Positions 17,378 through 25,326 of a stretch of 64,000 nt of DNA are shown here, piece after piece. The translations under genes were made by a program, and so were the position numbers. Numbering within the stretch: position 1 is the stretch's first letter; each line of letters starts with the position of its first letter. Under the pieces are notes generated by a model. The model saw nothing but the letters and a program-made list of their open reading frames with translations, did no database searches and was not told where the DNA came from. The DNA comes from an uncultured Oscillospiraceae bacterium (GTDB lineage: Bacteria; Bacillota; Clostridia; Oscillospirales; Oscillospiraceae). The stretch covers positions 62,001-126,000 of the forward strand of contig CALWXF010000001.1 in NCBI GenBank assembly GCA_944385445.1, read 5' to 3'.

Positions 17378-19470
17378 TGAAAGACAAAGTATTCGGCGTA
17401 TTGCAGCGGGTGGGCCGCTCCTTTATGCTGCCCATCGCCATCCTGCCCGTAGCGGGCCTGTTTTTGGGTATCGGCGGGTCCTTTACCAACACCACCATGC
17501 TGGAGACCTATGGCCTCATGGGTATCATGGGCCCTGGCACCTTCATCTACGCCATTTTGCAGGTGCTCAACGCCGCCGGTTCGGTGGTCTTTGACAACCT
17601 GCCTCTGATCTTCGCCATGGGCGTGGCCATCGGTATGGCCAAGCAGGAGAAGGAAGTGGCGGCCCTGTCTTCCGCCATCGCCTTCTTCGTGATGCACGCC
17701 ACCATAGGAGCTATGATCAACGCTTTCGGCGCTCCTGACCTGTCCGGCGCCACCGCCACCGTGGTGGGCCTGAACTCCCTGCAAATGGGCGTGTTCGGCG
17801 GCATCATGGTGGGCCTGGGTGTGGCAGCCCTGCACAACCGGTTCTATAAGATTCAGCTGCCCCAGGTGCTCTCCTTCTTCAGCGGCACCCGGTTCGTCCC
17901 CATCATCTCCGCCGCCACCTATCTGGTGGTGGGCATCGCCATGTACTACATCTGGCCCACCATCCAGACGGGCATCAACCACCTGGGCGGCTTCGTGCTG
18001 GCCAGCGGGTACGGCGGCACCTGGCTGTACGGCTTCATCGAGCGTGCCCTCATCCCCTTCGGCCTGCACCATGTGTTCTACATCCCCTTCTGGCAGACCG
18101 CTGTGGGCGGCACTGCCATGGTGGGCGGCCAGCTCATCGAGGGCGCTCAGAACATCTTCTTTGCCGAACTGGCCACCCCCGGCATTGAGCACTTCTCCGT
18201 GGCCGCCACCCGCTTCATGAGTGGTAAGTTCCCCCTGATGATCTTCGGCCTGCCTGGCGCTGCTCTGGCTATGTACCGCTGCGCCCGCAAAGAAAACCGC
18301 AAGGTGGTGGGCGGTCTGCTGCTCTCCGCCGCTCTCACCTCCATGATCACCGGTATCACTGAGCCCCTGGAGTTCACCTTCCTCTTTGTGGCTCCCGCCA
18401 TGTACATCGTCCACTGCGTGTTTGCCGGCGCCGCCTACATGCTCATGCACATCTTCAACGTGGGCGTGGGTATGACCTTCTCCGGCGGCCTCATCGACCT
18501 GACCCTCTTCGGCATCATGCAGGGCAACGCCAAGACCAGCTGGATTTGGGTGGTCATCGTGGGCGCGGTCTACTTCGTGCTCTACTTCCTGGTGTTCTCC
18601 TTTATGATCAAGAAGTTCAACTTCATGACTCCCGGCCGTGAGGAGAACGCCGGTGAGATCAAGCTCTACACCCGCCAGGACGTGGACGCCCAGAAGAAGG
18701 GCGGCGAAGAGGCCAAGGGCGGCAACAGCGACGACGCCCTCAGCGCGGAAATCGTCCGCGGCCTGGGCGGCAAGGACAACATCTCGGACGTGGACTGCTG
18801 CATCACCCGTCTGCGCTGCACCGTCAAGGACGGTGCCAAGGTGGACCAGGGGGTGCTGAAAGCCACCGGAGCCTCCGGTGTCATCGTGGCCGGTAAGGGC
18901 GTCCAGATCGTGTACGGTCCTCGAGTGTCCGTCATCCGCTCCAATGTGGAGAGCTACCTGGCCAACTATCAGGAGCCTGCCGCTGTGGAGACCAAGACCG
19001 AGGCTGCTCCAGCCGTGAAGGGCGGCATGGTGGCCAGCCCCTTCACGGGTAAGGTCATCCCCGTGTCCCAGGTGGGGGACGGCGTGTTCTCCGAGAAGAT
19101 GGTGGGCGACGGCTTCGCCGTGGAGCCCGACGATGACAAGGTGTATTCCCCTGTGGACGGCGAAGTGACCATGGTGTTTGACACCAAGCACGCCTTCACC
19201 ATCCAGACCGACGGCGGCCTGGAAGTGCTGGTACACATGGGCATTGACACGGTGCAGCTCCAGGGCAAGCCCTTCATGCTCACCATCCGCCAGGGCGACA
19301 AGGTGCACCGTGGCGAGGTCATCGGCACCATGGACCGCAAGGCCATCCAGGAGGCCGGCTACCGCACCATTACCCCCGTGGTGGTGGGTAACGTGGACGA
19401 CTTCGACACCTGTCAGCTGGTGACTGAGGGCCAGGTGGAGCACGGCACCGACGTGCTGGATATTCACTAA
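17377..19470 (+). CDS. ptsG: PTS glucose/N-acetylglucosamine-class permease EIICBA
   Basis: 697-aa membrane permease that takes up and phosphorylates a hexose. EIIC (residues 1-410) has the membrane helices and the active-site motif GITEPLEFTFLF. EIIB (about 450-525) has DVDCCITRLRC, with the phosphorylated Cys. EIIA (about 545-697) has the phosphohistidine site VLVHMGIDTVQLQG and a C-terminal GxxVxxGEVI pattern. The domain order C-B-A matches B. subtilis PtsG/GamP. Glucose versus glucosamine/GlcNAc cannot be settled; a secreted GlcNAc-releasing GH3 elsewhere in the window makes the amino sugar possible. The start overlaps the regulator's stop (TGATG). Confidence 0.93.
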   Translation: MKDKVFGVLQRVGRSFMLPIAILPVAGLFLGIGGSFTNTTMLETYGLMGIMGPGTFIYAILQVLNAAGSVVFDNLPLIFAMGVAIGMAKQEKEVAALSSAIAFFVMHATIGAMINAFGAPDLSGATATVVGLNSLQMGVFGGIMVGLGVAALHNRFYKIQLPQVLSFFSGTRFVPIISAATYLVVGIAMYYIWPTIQTGINHLGGFVLASGYGGTWLYGFIERALIPFGLHHVFYIPFWQTAVGGTAMVGGQLIEGAQNIFFAELATPGIEHFSVAATRFMSGKFPLMIFGLPGAALAMYRCARKENRKVVGGLLLSAALTSMITGITEPLEFTFLFVAPAMYIVHCVFAGAAYMLMHIFNVGVGMTFSGGLIDLTLFGIMQGNAKTSWIWVVIVGAVYFVLYFLVFSFMIKKFNFMTPGREENAGEIKLYTRQDVDAQKKGGEEAKGGNSDDALSAEIVRGLGGKDNISDVDCCITRLRCTVKDGAKVDQGVLKATGASGVIVAGKGVQIVYGPRVSVIRSNVESYLANYQEPAAVETKTEAAPAVKGGMVASPFTGKVIPVSQVGDGVFSEKMVGDGFAVEPDDDKVYSPVDGEVTMVFDTKHAFTIQTDGGLEVLVHMGIDTVQLQGKPFMLTIRQGDKVHRGEVIGTMDRKAIQEAGYRTITPVVVGNVDDFDTCQLVTEGQVEHGTDVLDIH

Positions 19471-19492
19471 AACCGCATAAAGATATAGGAAA

Positions 19493-19523
19493 GGAGCGCC
19501 GCAGCTGCGGCGCTCCTCTTGTA
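19493..19523 (+). terminator. Possible terminator after the PTS operon
   Basis: A 24-bp perfect palindrome (GGAGCGCCGC and its complement) followed by only a weak T-rich tail (TCTTGTATTG). Confidence 0.6.
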
Positions 19524-19541
19524 TTGAAATATAATTTGATA

Positions 19542-19585
19542 ATTGTCTAAATAGTATTGACAATCTGATTAGATGAGTGTATAAA
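19542..19585 (+). promoter_or_regulatory. Promoter and dyad operator candidate of the DUF2087 operon
   Basis: TTGACA (19557-19562), 17 bp, TATAAA (19580-19585). ATTGTC-N11-GACAAT (19542-19547 / 19559-19564) overlaps the -35 box and could be an operator for the winged-helix regulator encoded by the second gene. Confidence 0.7.
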
Positions 19586-19617
19586 TAGATTAACCCAATC
19601 AGAGAGGAGACGAAACC

Positions 19618-19986
19618 ATGGACCAGAAGCTATCCCGCATGAAGGAGTACCTGGAGGAGCAGGTGGCCCAGTGCGCCCAGGCCCGAGCCCAGCTCATGGC
19701 AGATGACCGGGGGGACGAGGCCAACTTTCAGGCTATCCAGAGCAATGTGTACGGTATTTTTTCCACCATTCTCAAGGTGGCTGTGGAACAAAACCCCGAC
19801 AATCCCCAGGGGGTGGAGGGCTTTTTCCTCAAAAAGCTGGAGGAGATTCCCGCCCATTGGGTGGAGGCCCGGGAGAAGGCAACGACCCGAGGGGACGAGA
19901 TCGCCGCCCATCTGGAGCGGTTGAAGCTGGAGGCGGCGGAGGACGTGGGCTGTACCTTCCGGGCCATCTGGGGGGCGAAGGCATGA
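19618..19986 (+). CDS. Conserved hypothetical protein, helical, cotranscribed with an ArsR-DUF2087 regulator
   Basis: 122 aa, mostly charged amphipathic helix, soluble, no signal or membrane segment. Residues 1-30 and 75-115 look like helical bundles (MKEYLEEQVAQCAQARAQL; HWVEAREKATTRGDEIAAHL). I recognise no catalytic motif or named family. GAGAGGAGA precedes the ATG, and its stop overlaps the start of the regulator (ATGA), which suggests a shared role such as co-regulator or regulated partner. Function unknown. Confidence 0.8.
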   Translation: MDQKLSRMKEYLEEQVAQCAQARAQLMADDRGDEANFQAIQSNVYGIFSTILKVAVEQNPDNPQGVEGFFLKKLEEIPAHWVEAREKATTRGDEIAAHLERLKLEAAEDVGCTFRAIWGAKA

Positions 19987-20543
19987 CGGAAACCGAGGCC
20001 ATTGGCCTGTTTAAGTGCCTGGCAGACAAGTCCCGGCTGCAAATTCTGAAATCCCTGGCGGTGGAGGACATGTACGTGGAGCGGTTGGCCCAGCGGTTAG
20101 GCCTCACCGCCGCCACCGTGTCCTTCCACCTGAAAAAGCTGGCCCAGGCCGGGGCGGTGTCCTCCTATAAGAGCCAGTATTACACCATGTACGCTTTGAA
20201 TCGGGATTTGTTTGATACCACGATCCTGGACATTGTACAGGAGGAGTCGGAGGAGGCGGACCTCCAGGCCCAGCGGGACGAGGCGTACCGCCAGCACGTC
20301 CTGGACTCCTTTTTCCAGGACGGACGGCTGAAAACCATCCCCGCCCAGCGCAAGAAAAAGCGCATTGTGCTCCAGGCGTTGGTGGAGCAGTTCGAGCCTA
20401 AGCACATCTACCCAGAGCCAGAGGTGAACGCCATTCTGGCCCGGTACCATGACGACGTGTGCACCCTCCGCCGGGACCTGGTGGGGGAGGGGCTGCTGGA
20501 GCGGGATGCTCAGGGCTATTGGCGGACCCAGGAGAGCGAATGA
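19983..20543 (+). CDS. ArsR-type winged-helix regulator with C-terminal DUF2087
   Basis: 186 aa. The N-terminal ArsR-like winged helix (residues 5-80: FKCLADKSRLQILKSLA and TAATVSFHLKKLAQAGAV) lacks the metal-binding Cys motif of the repressor at 10440. The C-terminal 70 residues (KKKRIVLQALVEQFEP ... YPEPEVNAILARYHDDVCTLRRDLV) form the DUF2087 domain, a common tail of Firmicutes regulators of unknown ligand. The start at 19983 overlaps the upstream stop. Likely autoregulated through the dyad at 19542. Confidence 0.85.
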   Translation: MTETEAIGLFKCLADKSRLQILKSLAVEDMYVERLAQRLGLTAATVSFHLKKLAQAGAVSSYKSQYYTMYALNRDLFDTTILDIVQEESEEADLQAQRDEAYRQHVLDSFFQDGRLKTIPAQRKKKRIVLQALVEQFEPKHIYPEPEVNAILARYHDDVCTLRRDLVGEGLLERDAQGYWRTQESE

Positions 20544-20546
20544 GAA

Positions 20547-20587
20547 AAGACGGTGCAGACCCATAGGGGCTACACCGTCTTCTTTTT
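20547..20587 (+). terminator. Terminator of the DUF2087 operon
   Basis: AAGACGGTG pairs with CACCGTCTT (with a one-base bulge region) around GACCCATAGGGGC, followed by CTTTTTA. Confidence 0.8.
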
Positions 20588-20589
20588 AA

Positions 20590-20945
20590 AGGAAAGTTGA
20601 AGAGTCTCCGTTATGTAAAGAAAAATAGACCGGAGTTACCCCGGTCGGATGGATTGACAAAAATAGAAGGACCTGTTTCAAAATTATTATGTTACCATAG
20701 GTCCATTTTGATCCAGCGAGTTTTTTATATCAAAAATGTATTGAAATAAAGTGTTAAACGTGGCATTATAAAGATGTAAATTCATGTAAATATATTATAG
20801 GTAAAATAAGAATATGTTGCAAGTGAAGAAATAGGTATATAGAAGAGTTTGTCGTAAGAAAATGCTTGTCGAGTGTATATATATGTTTTTTGAGTTTCAG
20901 TTAAAGTAGGTTTTATATCGGTTGCTTCAAATGTCGGGGGTGAAG
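20590..20945. other. AT-rich intergenic stretch before the orphan membrane gene
   Basis: About 355 bp much poorer in GC than the surroundings. It contains a small hairpin GACCGG/CCGGTC (20628-20645), an imperfect GGACC/GGTCC inverted pair (20669-20703) and a weak promoter candidate TTGAAA (20741-20746) with CATTAT 17 bp later. No reading frame of interest. Confidence 0.6.
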
Positions 20946-21680
20946 ATGACCATGTATAATACTAGAAAATTCTTGAAAGACATAGATAATGCTAAAGAGC
21001 AAGAATACTTAGTATTACGCGAAGCAGTATGGAAACGAATGGAGGCCCAAAGAACTATTTCGTCATTTGTATTTACAACAACCTTAGCCTTTTATACTAT
21101 AGTATTTGCGGCTGAAATAAAAGTACATTATGTTTTTCTCATTCCATTTTTAATTTTAATGCCGTTTTCGTGTAAAGAGTTAAGCCATAAGATTAGTATT
21201 TCTTACATTGCGTCTTATCAAATTGTTTGCCTAGAGAATAATCACAATGTTGCAAATGCGTTTACATGGGAGACAGATTTCTTTTTGTTCAAAAAGAAAG
21301 GTTATTTAGAACACAAACAGGGAGTTTATAGGAAAATAGTAGATTTAGAATTCCTGATGCTAGGTATAATATCCTATGTTCTGTATTTGGTATACTTTAT
21401 TGTGTTTAATCTAAATAAAAATGCAGTTTTTTGCTTAAATAATGTGTTCGGAGTCGTTTTGGCAGTGATTTCTTTTGCTCTTGTGCTTGCGATAGGGAGA
21501 GTTACATACGAATATAACGAATACACAAATAGCACAGAGTTTTTTGTGAAAAAATGGTTGAAGTACATGCTTGAAGAGAAAAGAATTGATAAAGATACAT
21601 ATAAAATGCGTTATAAGGAGTTGATTGGGAAGGAACCTGAGGATACAAAGAATAGCACAATAGATAGAAAATTGTTGTGA
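20946..21680 (+). CDS. Orphan AT-rich membrane protein
   Basis: 244 aa, not recognised. Two pairs of hydrophobic helices: about residues 42-85 (SFVFTTTLAFYTIVFAAEI, then VFLIPFLILMPF) and about 140-195 (FLMLGIISYVLYLVYFIVF, then GVVLAVISFALVLAIG). They are separated and followed by charged, probably cytosolic segments; the C-terminus is Lys/Glu-rich. The start at 20946 has GGGGG five bases upstream; TTG 20922, ATG 20931 and ATG 20952 are alternatives. Codon use is strongly A/T-biased, unlike all neighbours except the hsdS region, so recent acquisition is likely. Topology resembles small membrane effectors of defence systems, but no motif supports a function. Confidence 0.75.
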   Translation: MTMYNTRKFLKDIDNAKEQEYLVLREAVWKRMEAQRTISSFVFTTTLAFYTIVFAAEIKVHYVFLIPFLILMPFSCKELSHKISISYIASYQIVCLENNHNVANAFTWETDFFLFKKKGYLEHKQGVYRKIVDLEFLMLGIISYVLYLVYFIVFNLNKNAVFCLNNVFGVVLAVISFALVLAIGRVTYEYNEYTNSTEFFVKKWLKYMLEEKRIDKDTYKMRYKELIGKEPEDTKNSTIDRKLL

Positions 21681-21783
21681 GTTATTTTGTTGACTTCAGT
21701 GAATTACAAATGGGCCTTCATCAGGGAGATTCGCAGTTTCACTCAAATAGGGTGGAGGAGAAATAGAATACAGCAAGTAAATG

Positions 21784-21828
21784 AAAAAGCCCAGAACAGA
21801 GAGGTTTTCTCCCTGTTCTGGGCTTTTT
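21784..21828. terminator. Bidirectional terminator between the orphan gene and thiI
   Basis: AAAAAGCCCAGAACAG pairs with CTGTTCTGGGCTTTTT; A5 and T5 flank it, so it can end the tetrapyrrole-thiI operon from the minus strand and the orphan gene from the plus strand. Confidence 0.9.
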
Positions 21829-21836
21829 CCTATGGC

Positions 21837-23009
21837 TTAGAAATCCAGCAGCACTCGCTCAATGCCCGCCACGGCTTCCTCCACCAGAGCGTCAATGTCC
21901 AGGTTTTGCTCGGCCTCCACCAGCTCCTCCACTTTGGGCTTGGTGCGGGGGTGCTTGGGGGTGAACACGGTGCAGCAGTCCTCATAGGGGAGGATAGAGG
22001 TCTCAAAGGTGCCAATCTTGCGGGAAATGCGCACGATCTCCTCCTTATCCATGCCTACCACCGGGCGCAGCACGGGCACGGTGCACACGGCGTTGGTGCA
22101 GGCCATGGCCTCCAGGGTCTGGCTGGCCACCTGGCCCACGGACTCACCGGTGACCAGGGCCTGGATGCCGTTTTTCTCCGCCACCCGGCAGGCAATGCGC
22201 ATCATGAACCGGCGCATGAGGATGGTGAACAGGTTCTCAGGGCAGGAGCGGCGCAGCTCCTCCTGAATCTTGGTAAACGGCACCACATGCACGCAGGTCT
22301 TGCCGGTGTAGGGCACCAGCAGCCGGGCCAGGTCCAGCACCTTCTCCTTGGCCTCGGGGGAGGTGTAGGGGTAGGAATAGAAGTGGATCATGTCCACAAT
22401 GACCCCCCGCTTGGCGATCATCCAGGAGGCCACCGGGGAGTCAATGCCGCCGGAGAGGAGGGACAGAGCACGGCCACCCACACCGATGGGCAGACCGCCG
22501 GCACCCTCGGTGGGGTTGGCGTGGACAAAGGCGTCAAAGTCCCGCACCTCCACATGGACGGTGAACTGGGGATTATGCATGTCGGCAATCAGGTGGGGGT
22601 AGGCGTCGTGGAGCTCGCCGCCCACATACTGGGACAGCTGGATGGAGGTCATGGGGAAGGTCTTGTCCGCCCGCTTGGTCTCCACCTTGAAGGAGCGGGC
22701 CATGGCCAGCTGGGCCCCCAGATACTCCTTCACGCACTCCAGAATGGCGTCCTTGTCCTTGGCACAGGCCCGGGCCCGACACAGGCCCGCCACGCCGAAC
22801 AGCTTGCCCATGGCCTCCCAGGCCCCTTCAAAGTCGCAGAACTCGTCTTGGGGCTCAATGTAGGTGGTGGACTGGCGGGTGTACACCTTGAAGGAACCGT
22901 ACTTTTTCAGCCGCCGCTTGGCGTTGCCCATGAGCTTCTCCTCAAAGGCCCGGCGGTTGAGGCCCTTGAGCACCATTTCGCCCTGCTTGAGCAGGATAAT
23001 TTCTTTCAT
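21837..23009 (-). CDS. thiI: tRNA 4-thiouridine synthase / thiamine sulfur carrier ThiI (short form)
   Basis: 390 aa. An N-terminal ferredoxin-like and THUMP region (MARSFKVETKRADKTFP) is followed by a PP-loop ATPase with SGGIDSPVASWM. It uses ATP and persulfide sulfur to make s4U8 in tRNA. The C-terminal rhodanese domain of E. coli ThiI is absent, as in Bacillus and Clostridia, where a dedicated cysteine desulfurase donates sulfur; none is adjacent. GGAGGT precedes the start. It lies 26 bp after hemL and closes the tetrapyrrole operon. Confidence 0.93.
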   Translation of the reverse strand: MKEIILLKQGEMVLKGLNRRAFEEKLMGNAKRRLKKYGSFKVYTRQSTTYIEPQDEFCDFEGAWEAMGKLFGVAGLCRARACAKDKDAILECVKEYLGAQLAMARSFKVETKRADKTFPMTSIQLSQYVGGELHDAYPHLIADMHNPQFTVHVEVRDFDAFVHANPTEGAGGLPIGVGGRALSLLSGGIDSPVASWMIAKRGVIVDMIHFYSYPYTSPEAKEKVLDLARLLVPYTGKTCVHVVPFTKIQEELRRSCPENLFTILMRRFMMRIACRVAEKNGIQALVTGESVGQVASQTLEAMACTNAVCTVPVLRPVVGMDKEEIVRISRKIGTFETSILPYEDCCTVFTPKHPRTKPKVEELVEAEQNLDIDALVEEAVAGIERVLLDF

Positions 23010-23035
23010 ATCGTTACCTCCAATGAGTGGTGATA

Positions 23036-24328
23036 TTAGTGGGACAGGGCCTCCAGGGTCTGCTGGAAGGCCTCCAAAGTGGCGGTCAAATCCTCCCCGC
23101 TGTGGGCGTCCGAGAGGAACATGGCCTCGAACTGGGCGGGGGCCAGGTAGATGCCCCGCTGGAGCATCTCGCCGAAGTAGCGGGCGTACATCCCCACGTC
23201 ACTGCCCTTGGCATCCACAAAGGTGGACACCTGGGTGGGGGTGAAGAAGGGGGAGAGGAGGGAGCCCACCTGGTTGATGGCCACGGGCACCGGGGAGGTT
23301 TCACACAGCTTGCCCATGTCTTGGGCCAGAGATGCGCCCATGTCGTTGATGTGGGTGTACACCTGGGGGTGGTCGTGGAGATAGCGCAGCTGGGCCAGTC
23401 CGGCGGCCATGGCCACGGGGTTGCCGCTGAGGGTGCCCGCCTGGTAGACCGGGCCGCAGGGGGCCACGTGCTCCATGAGGGCCCGGCTGCCGCCGTAGGC
23501 GCCCACAGGCATGCCGCCGCCGATGATCTTGCCGTAGGTGACCAGATCGGCCTTCACCCCAAAGTACTCCTGAGCGCCGCCGGGGGCCAGACGGAAGCCG
23601 GTGATGACCTCGTCAAAGATGAGCAGGGTGCCGTGCTGGTTGCACAGCTCCCGCAGCCCCTGCAAGAAGCCGGGAGCGGGGCCCACCACGCCCATGTTGG
23701 CAGCCACCGGCTCCACGATGACGGCGGCCACTTCGCCCCGGTTGGCCTCCAGAAGGGCCTGGACGCTGGAAAGGTCGTTGAATTGGGCGGTGAGGGTGTC
23801 CTTGGCGGCTCCTACGGGCACGCCGGAGGAAGAGGGGTGGCCTCCCGCCAGAGCGGAGGAGCCGGCGTTGACCAGCATACAGTCGCTGTGGCCGTGGTAG
23901 CAGCCCTCAAACTTGATGAGCTTGTCCCGGCCGGTGGCTCCACGGGCCAGACGCAGGGCGGACATCACCGCCTCGGTGCCAGAGTTGACCATGCGCACCA
24001 TTTCCAGCCCGGGCACCATCTCCACCATCAGCTGGGCAATCTCCACCTCCCGGGGGGTGGGGGCGCCGAAGCTCAGGCCGTCCACCACGGCCTTCTCCAC
24101 CGCCTGACGAATGACGGGATGGTTGTGGCCCAGAATCATGGGGCCCCAGGAACACACATAGTCGATGTAGCGGCGGCCCTCCACGTCATAGATGGAGCTG
24201 CCCTCCGCTCTCTGAATGAATCGGGGGGTGAGCCCCACGGAGCGGTAGGCCCGCACGGGGCTGTTGACGCCGCCGGGGAGCACCTGACAGGCGGCGGCAA
24301 AGAGTTCTTCCGAATTGTGGAGATTCAT
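23036..24328 (-). CDS. hemL: Glutamate-1-semialdehyde 2,1-aminomutase
   Basis: 430-aa PLP enzyme converting glutamate-1-semialdehyde to 5-aminolevulinate (C5 pathway). Class III aminotransferase fold: LPGGVNSPVRAY at the N-terminus, NSGTEAVMSALRLAR (PLP phosphate binding), IFDEVITGFR and the PLP lysine in TYGKIIGGGMPVGAYGG. Full length. Start overlaps the hemB stop (ATGA), so it is coupled to hemB. Works after HemA, which lies in the same operon. Confidence 0.96.
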   Translation of the reverse strand: MNLHNSEELFAAACQVLPGGVNSPVRAYRSVGLTPRFIQRAEGSSIYDVEGRRYIDYVCSWGPMILGHNHPVIRQAVEKAVVDGLSFGAPTPREVEIAQLMVEMVPGLEMVRMVNSGTEAVMSALRLARGATGRDKLIKFEGCYHGHSDCMLVNAGSSALAGGHPSSSGVPVGAAKDTLTAQFNDLSSVQALLEANRGEVAAVIVEPVAANMGVVGPAPGFLQGLRELCNQHGTLLIFDEVITGFRLAPGGAQEYFGVKADLVTYGKIIGGGMPVGAYGGSRALMEHVAPCGPVYQAGTLSGNPVAMAAGLAQLRYLHDHPQVYTHINDMGASLAQDMGKLCETSPVPVAINQVGSLLSPFFTPTQVSTFVDAKGSDVGMYARYFGEMLQRGIYLAPAQFEAMFLSDAHSGEDLTATLEAFQQTLEALSH

Positions 24329-25308
24329 CCGATGTCCCCCCGTTTCATAGCATCCGCCAGCTCCTTGGCGGAGTAGGTGATGAGCATGTCAGCCCCCGCC
24401 CGGTAGATGGACAGGGCCGACTCGCACATCATCTTGTATTCGTCCACCAGTCCGGCGGCCGCGGCGGCCTTGATCATGGCATACTCGCCGGAGACGGAGT
24501 AGGCGCACATGGGCAGGTTATAAGCCTGCTTGCACCGATACAGCACATCCAGATAGCTCAGAGCGGGCTTGACCATGAGGATGTCCGCACCCTCTTCCAC
24601 GTCCAGGGCGCACTCACGCAGGGCCTCCCGGGCGTTGTGGGGGTCCATCTGGTAGCCCTTCCGGTCCCCAAAGGAGGGGGCGGAACCGGCGGCATCCCGG
24701 AAGGGGCCGTAGAAGGAGGAGGCGTACTTGGCGGAATAGGCCATAATGGGCAGGTTGACAAACCCGGCCTCGTCCAGGGCCTTCCGCATGGCCCCGATGC
24801 GGCCGTCCATCATGTCGGAGGGGGCCACCATGTCCACCCCGGCCCGGGCATAGGACAGGGTGATGTCCACCAGCCGGGGAAGGGTGGCGTCGTTGTCCAC
24901 GTGCTCCCCGCAGAGAATGCCACAGTGTCCGTGGCTGGTGTACTCGCACATGCACACGTCGGCGATGACGTAGAAGTGGGGATACTGGGCCTTGATGGTG
25001 CGGATAGCCTGTTGTACCACCCCGTTGTCGTCCCAGGCAGAGGAGCCGATCTCGTCCTTGTGGGCGGGGAGGCCGAAGAGGATGCACTTGGTCACGCCGT
25101 GGGCCAGGCACTCCGCCACCGCCTGACACACGCTGTCCAGGCCGTAGTGGAACTGTCCGGGCAGGGAGGGGATGGGGCGGGTGCCCTGGAGGGTTTCATC
25201 CACAAAAATGGGGTAGATGAGGCTGTCGGGGGACAGCCGGGTCTCCCGGCACAGGCTGCGCACCTCGGGACAGGTGCGCAGGCGGCGGGGCCTATGAGTG
25301 AGTTCCAT
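24325..25308 (-). CDS. hemB: Delta-aminolevulinic acid dehydratase (porphobilinogen synthase)
   Basis: 327-aa enzyme condensing two 5-aminolevulinate into porphobilinogen. Shows the zinc-type metal site CMCEYTSHGHCG, the first Schiff-base lysine in MAYSAKYASSFYGPFRDA and the second in ADILMVKPALSYLD. Normal length. It is 18 bp after cobA-hemD and overlaps hemL. Confidence 0.96.
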   Translation of the reverse strand: MELTHRPRRLRTCPEVRSLCRETRLSPDSLIYPIFVDETLQGTRPIPSLPGQFHYGLDSVCQAVAECLAHGVTKCILFGLPAHKDEIGSSAWDDNGVVQQAIRTIKAQYPHFYVIADVCMCEYTSHGHCGILCGEHVDNDATLPRLVDITLSYARAGVDMVAPSDMMDGRIGAMRKALDEAGFVNLPIMAYSAKYASSFYGPFRDAAGSAPSFGDRKGYQMDPHNAREALRECALDVEEGADILMVKPALSYLDVLYRCKQAYNLPMCAYSVSGEYAMIKAAAAAGLVDEYKMMCESALSIYRAGADMLITYSAKELADAMKRGDIG

Positions 25309-25326
25309 TGGGAATTCCTCCTTCTA

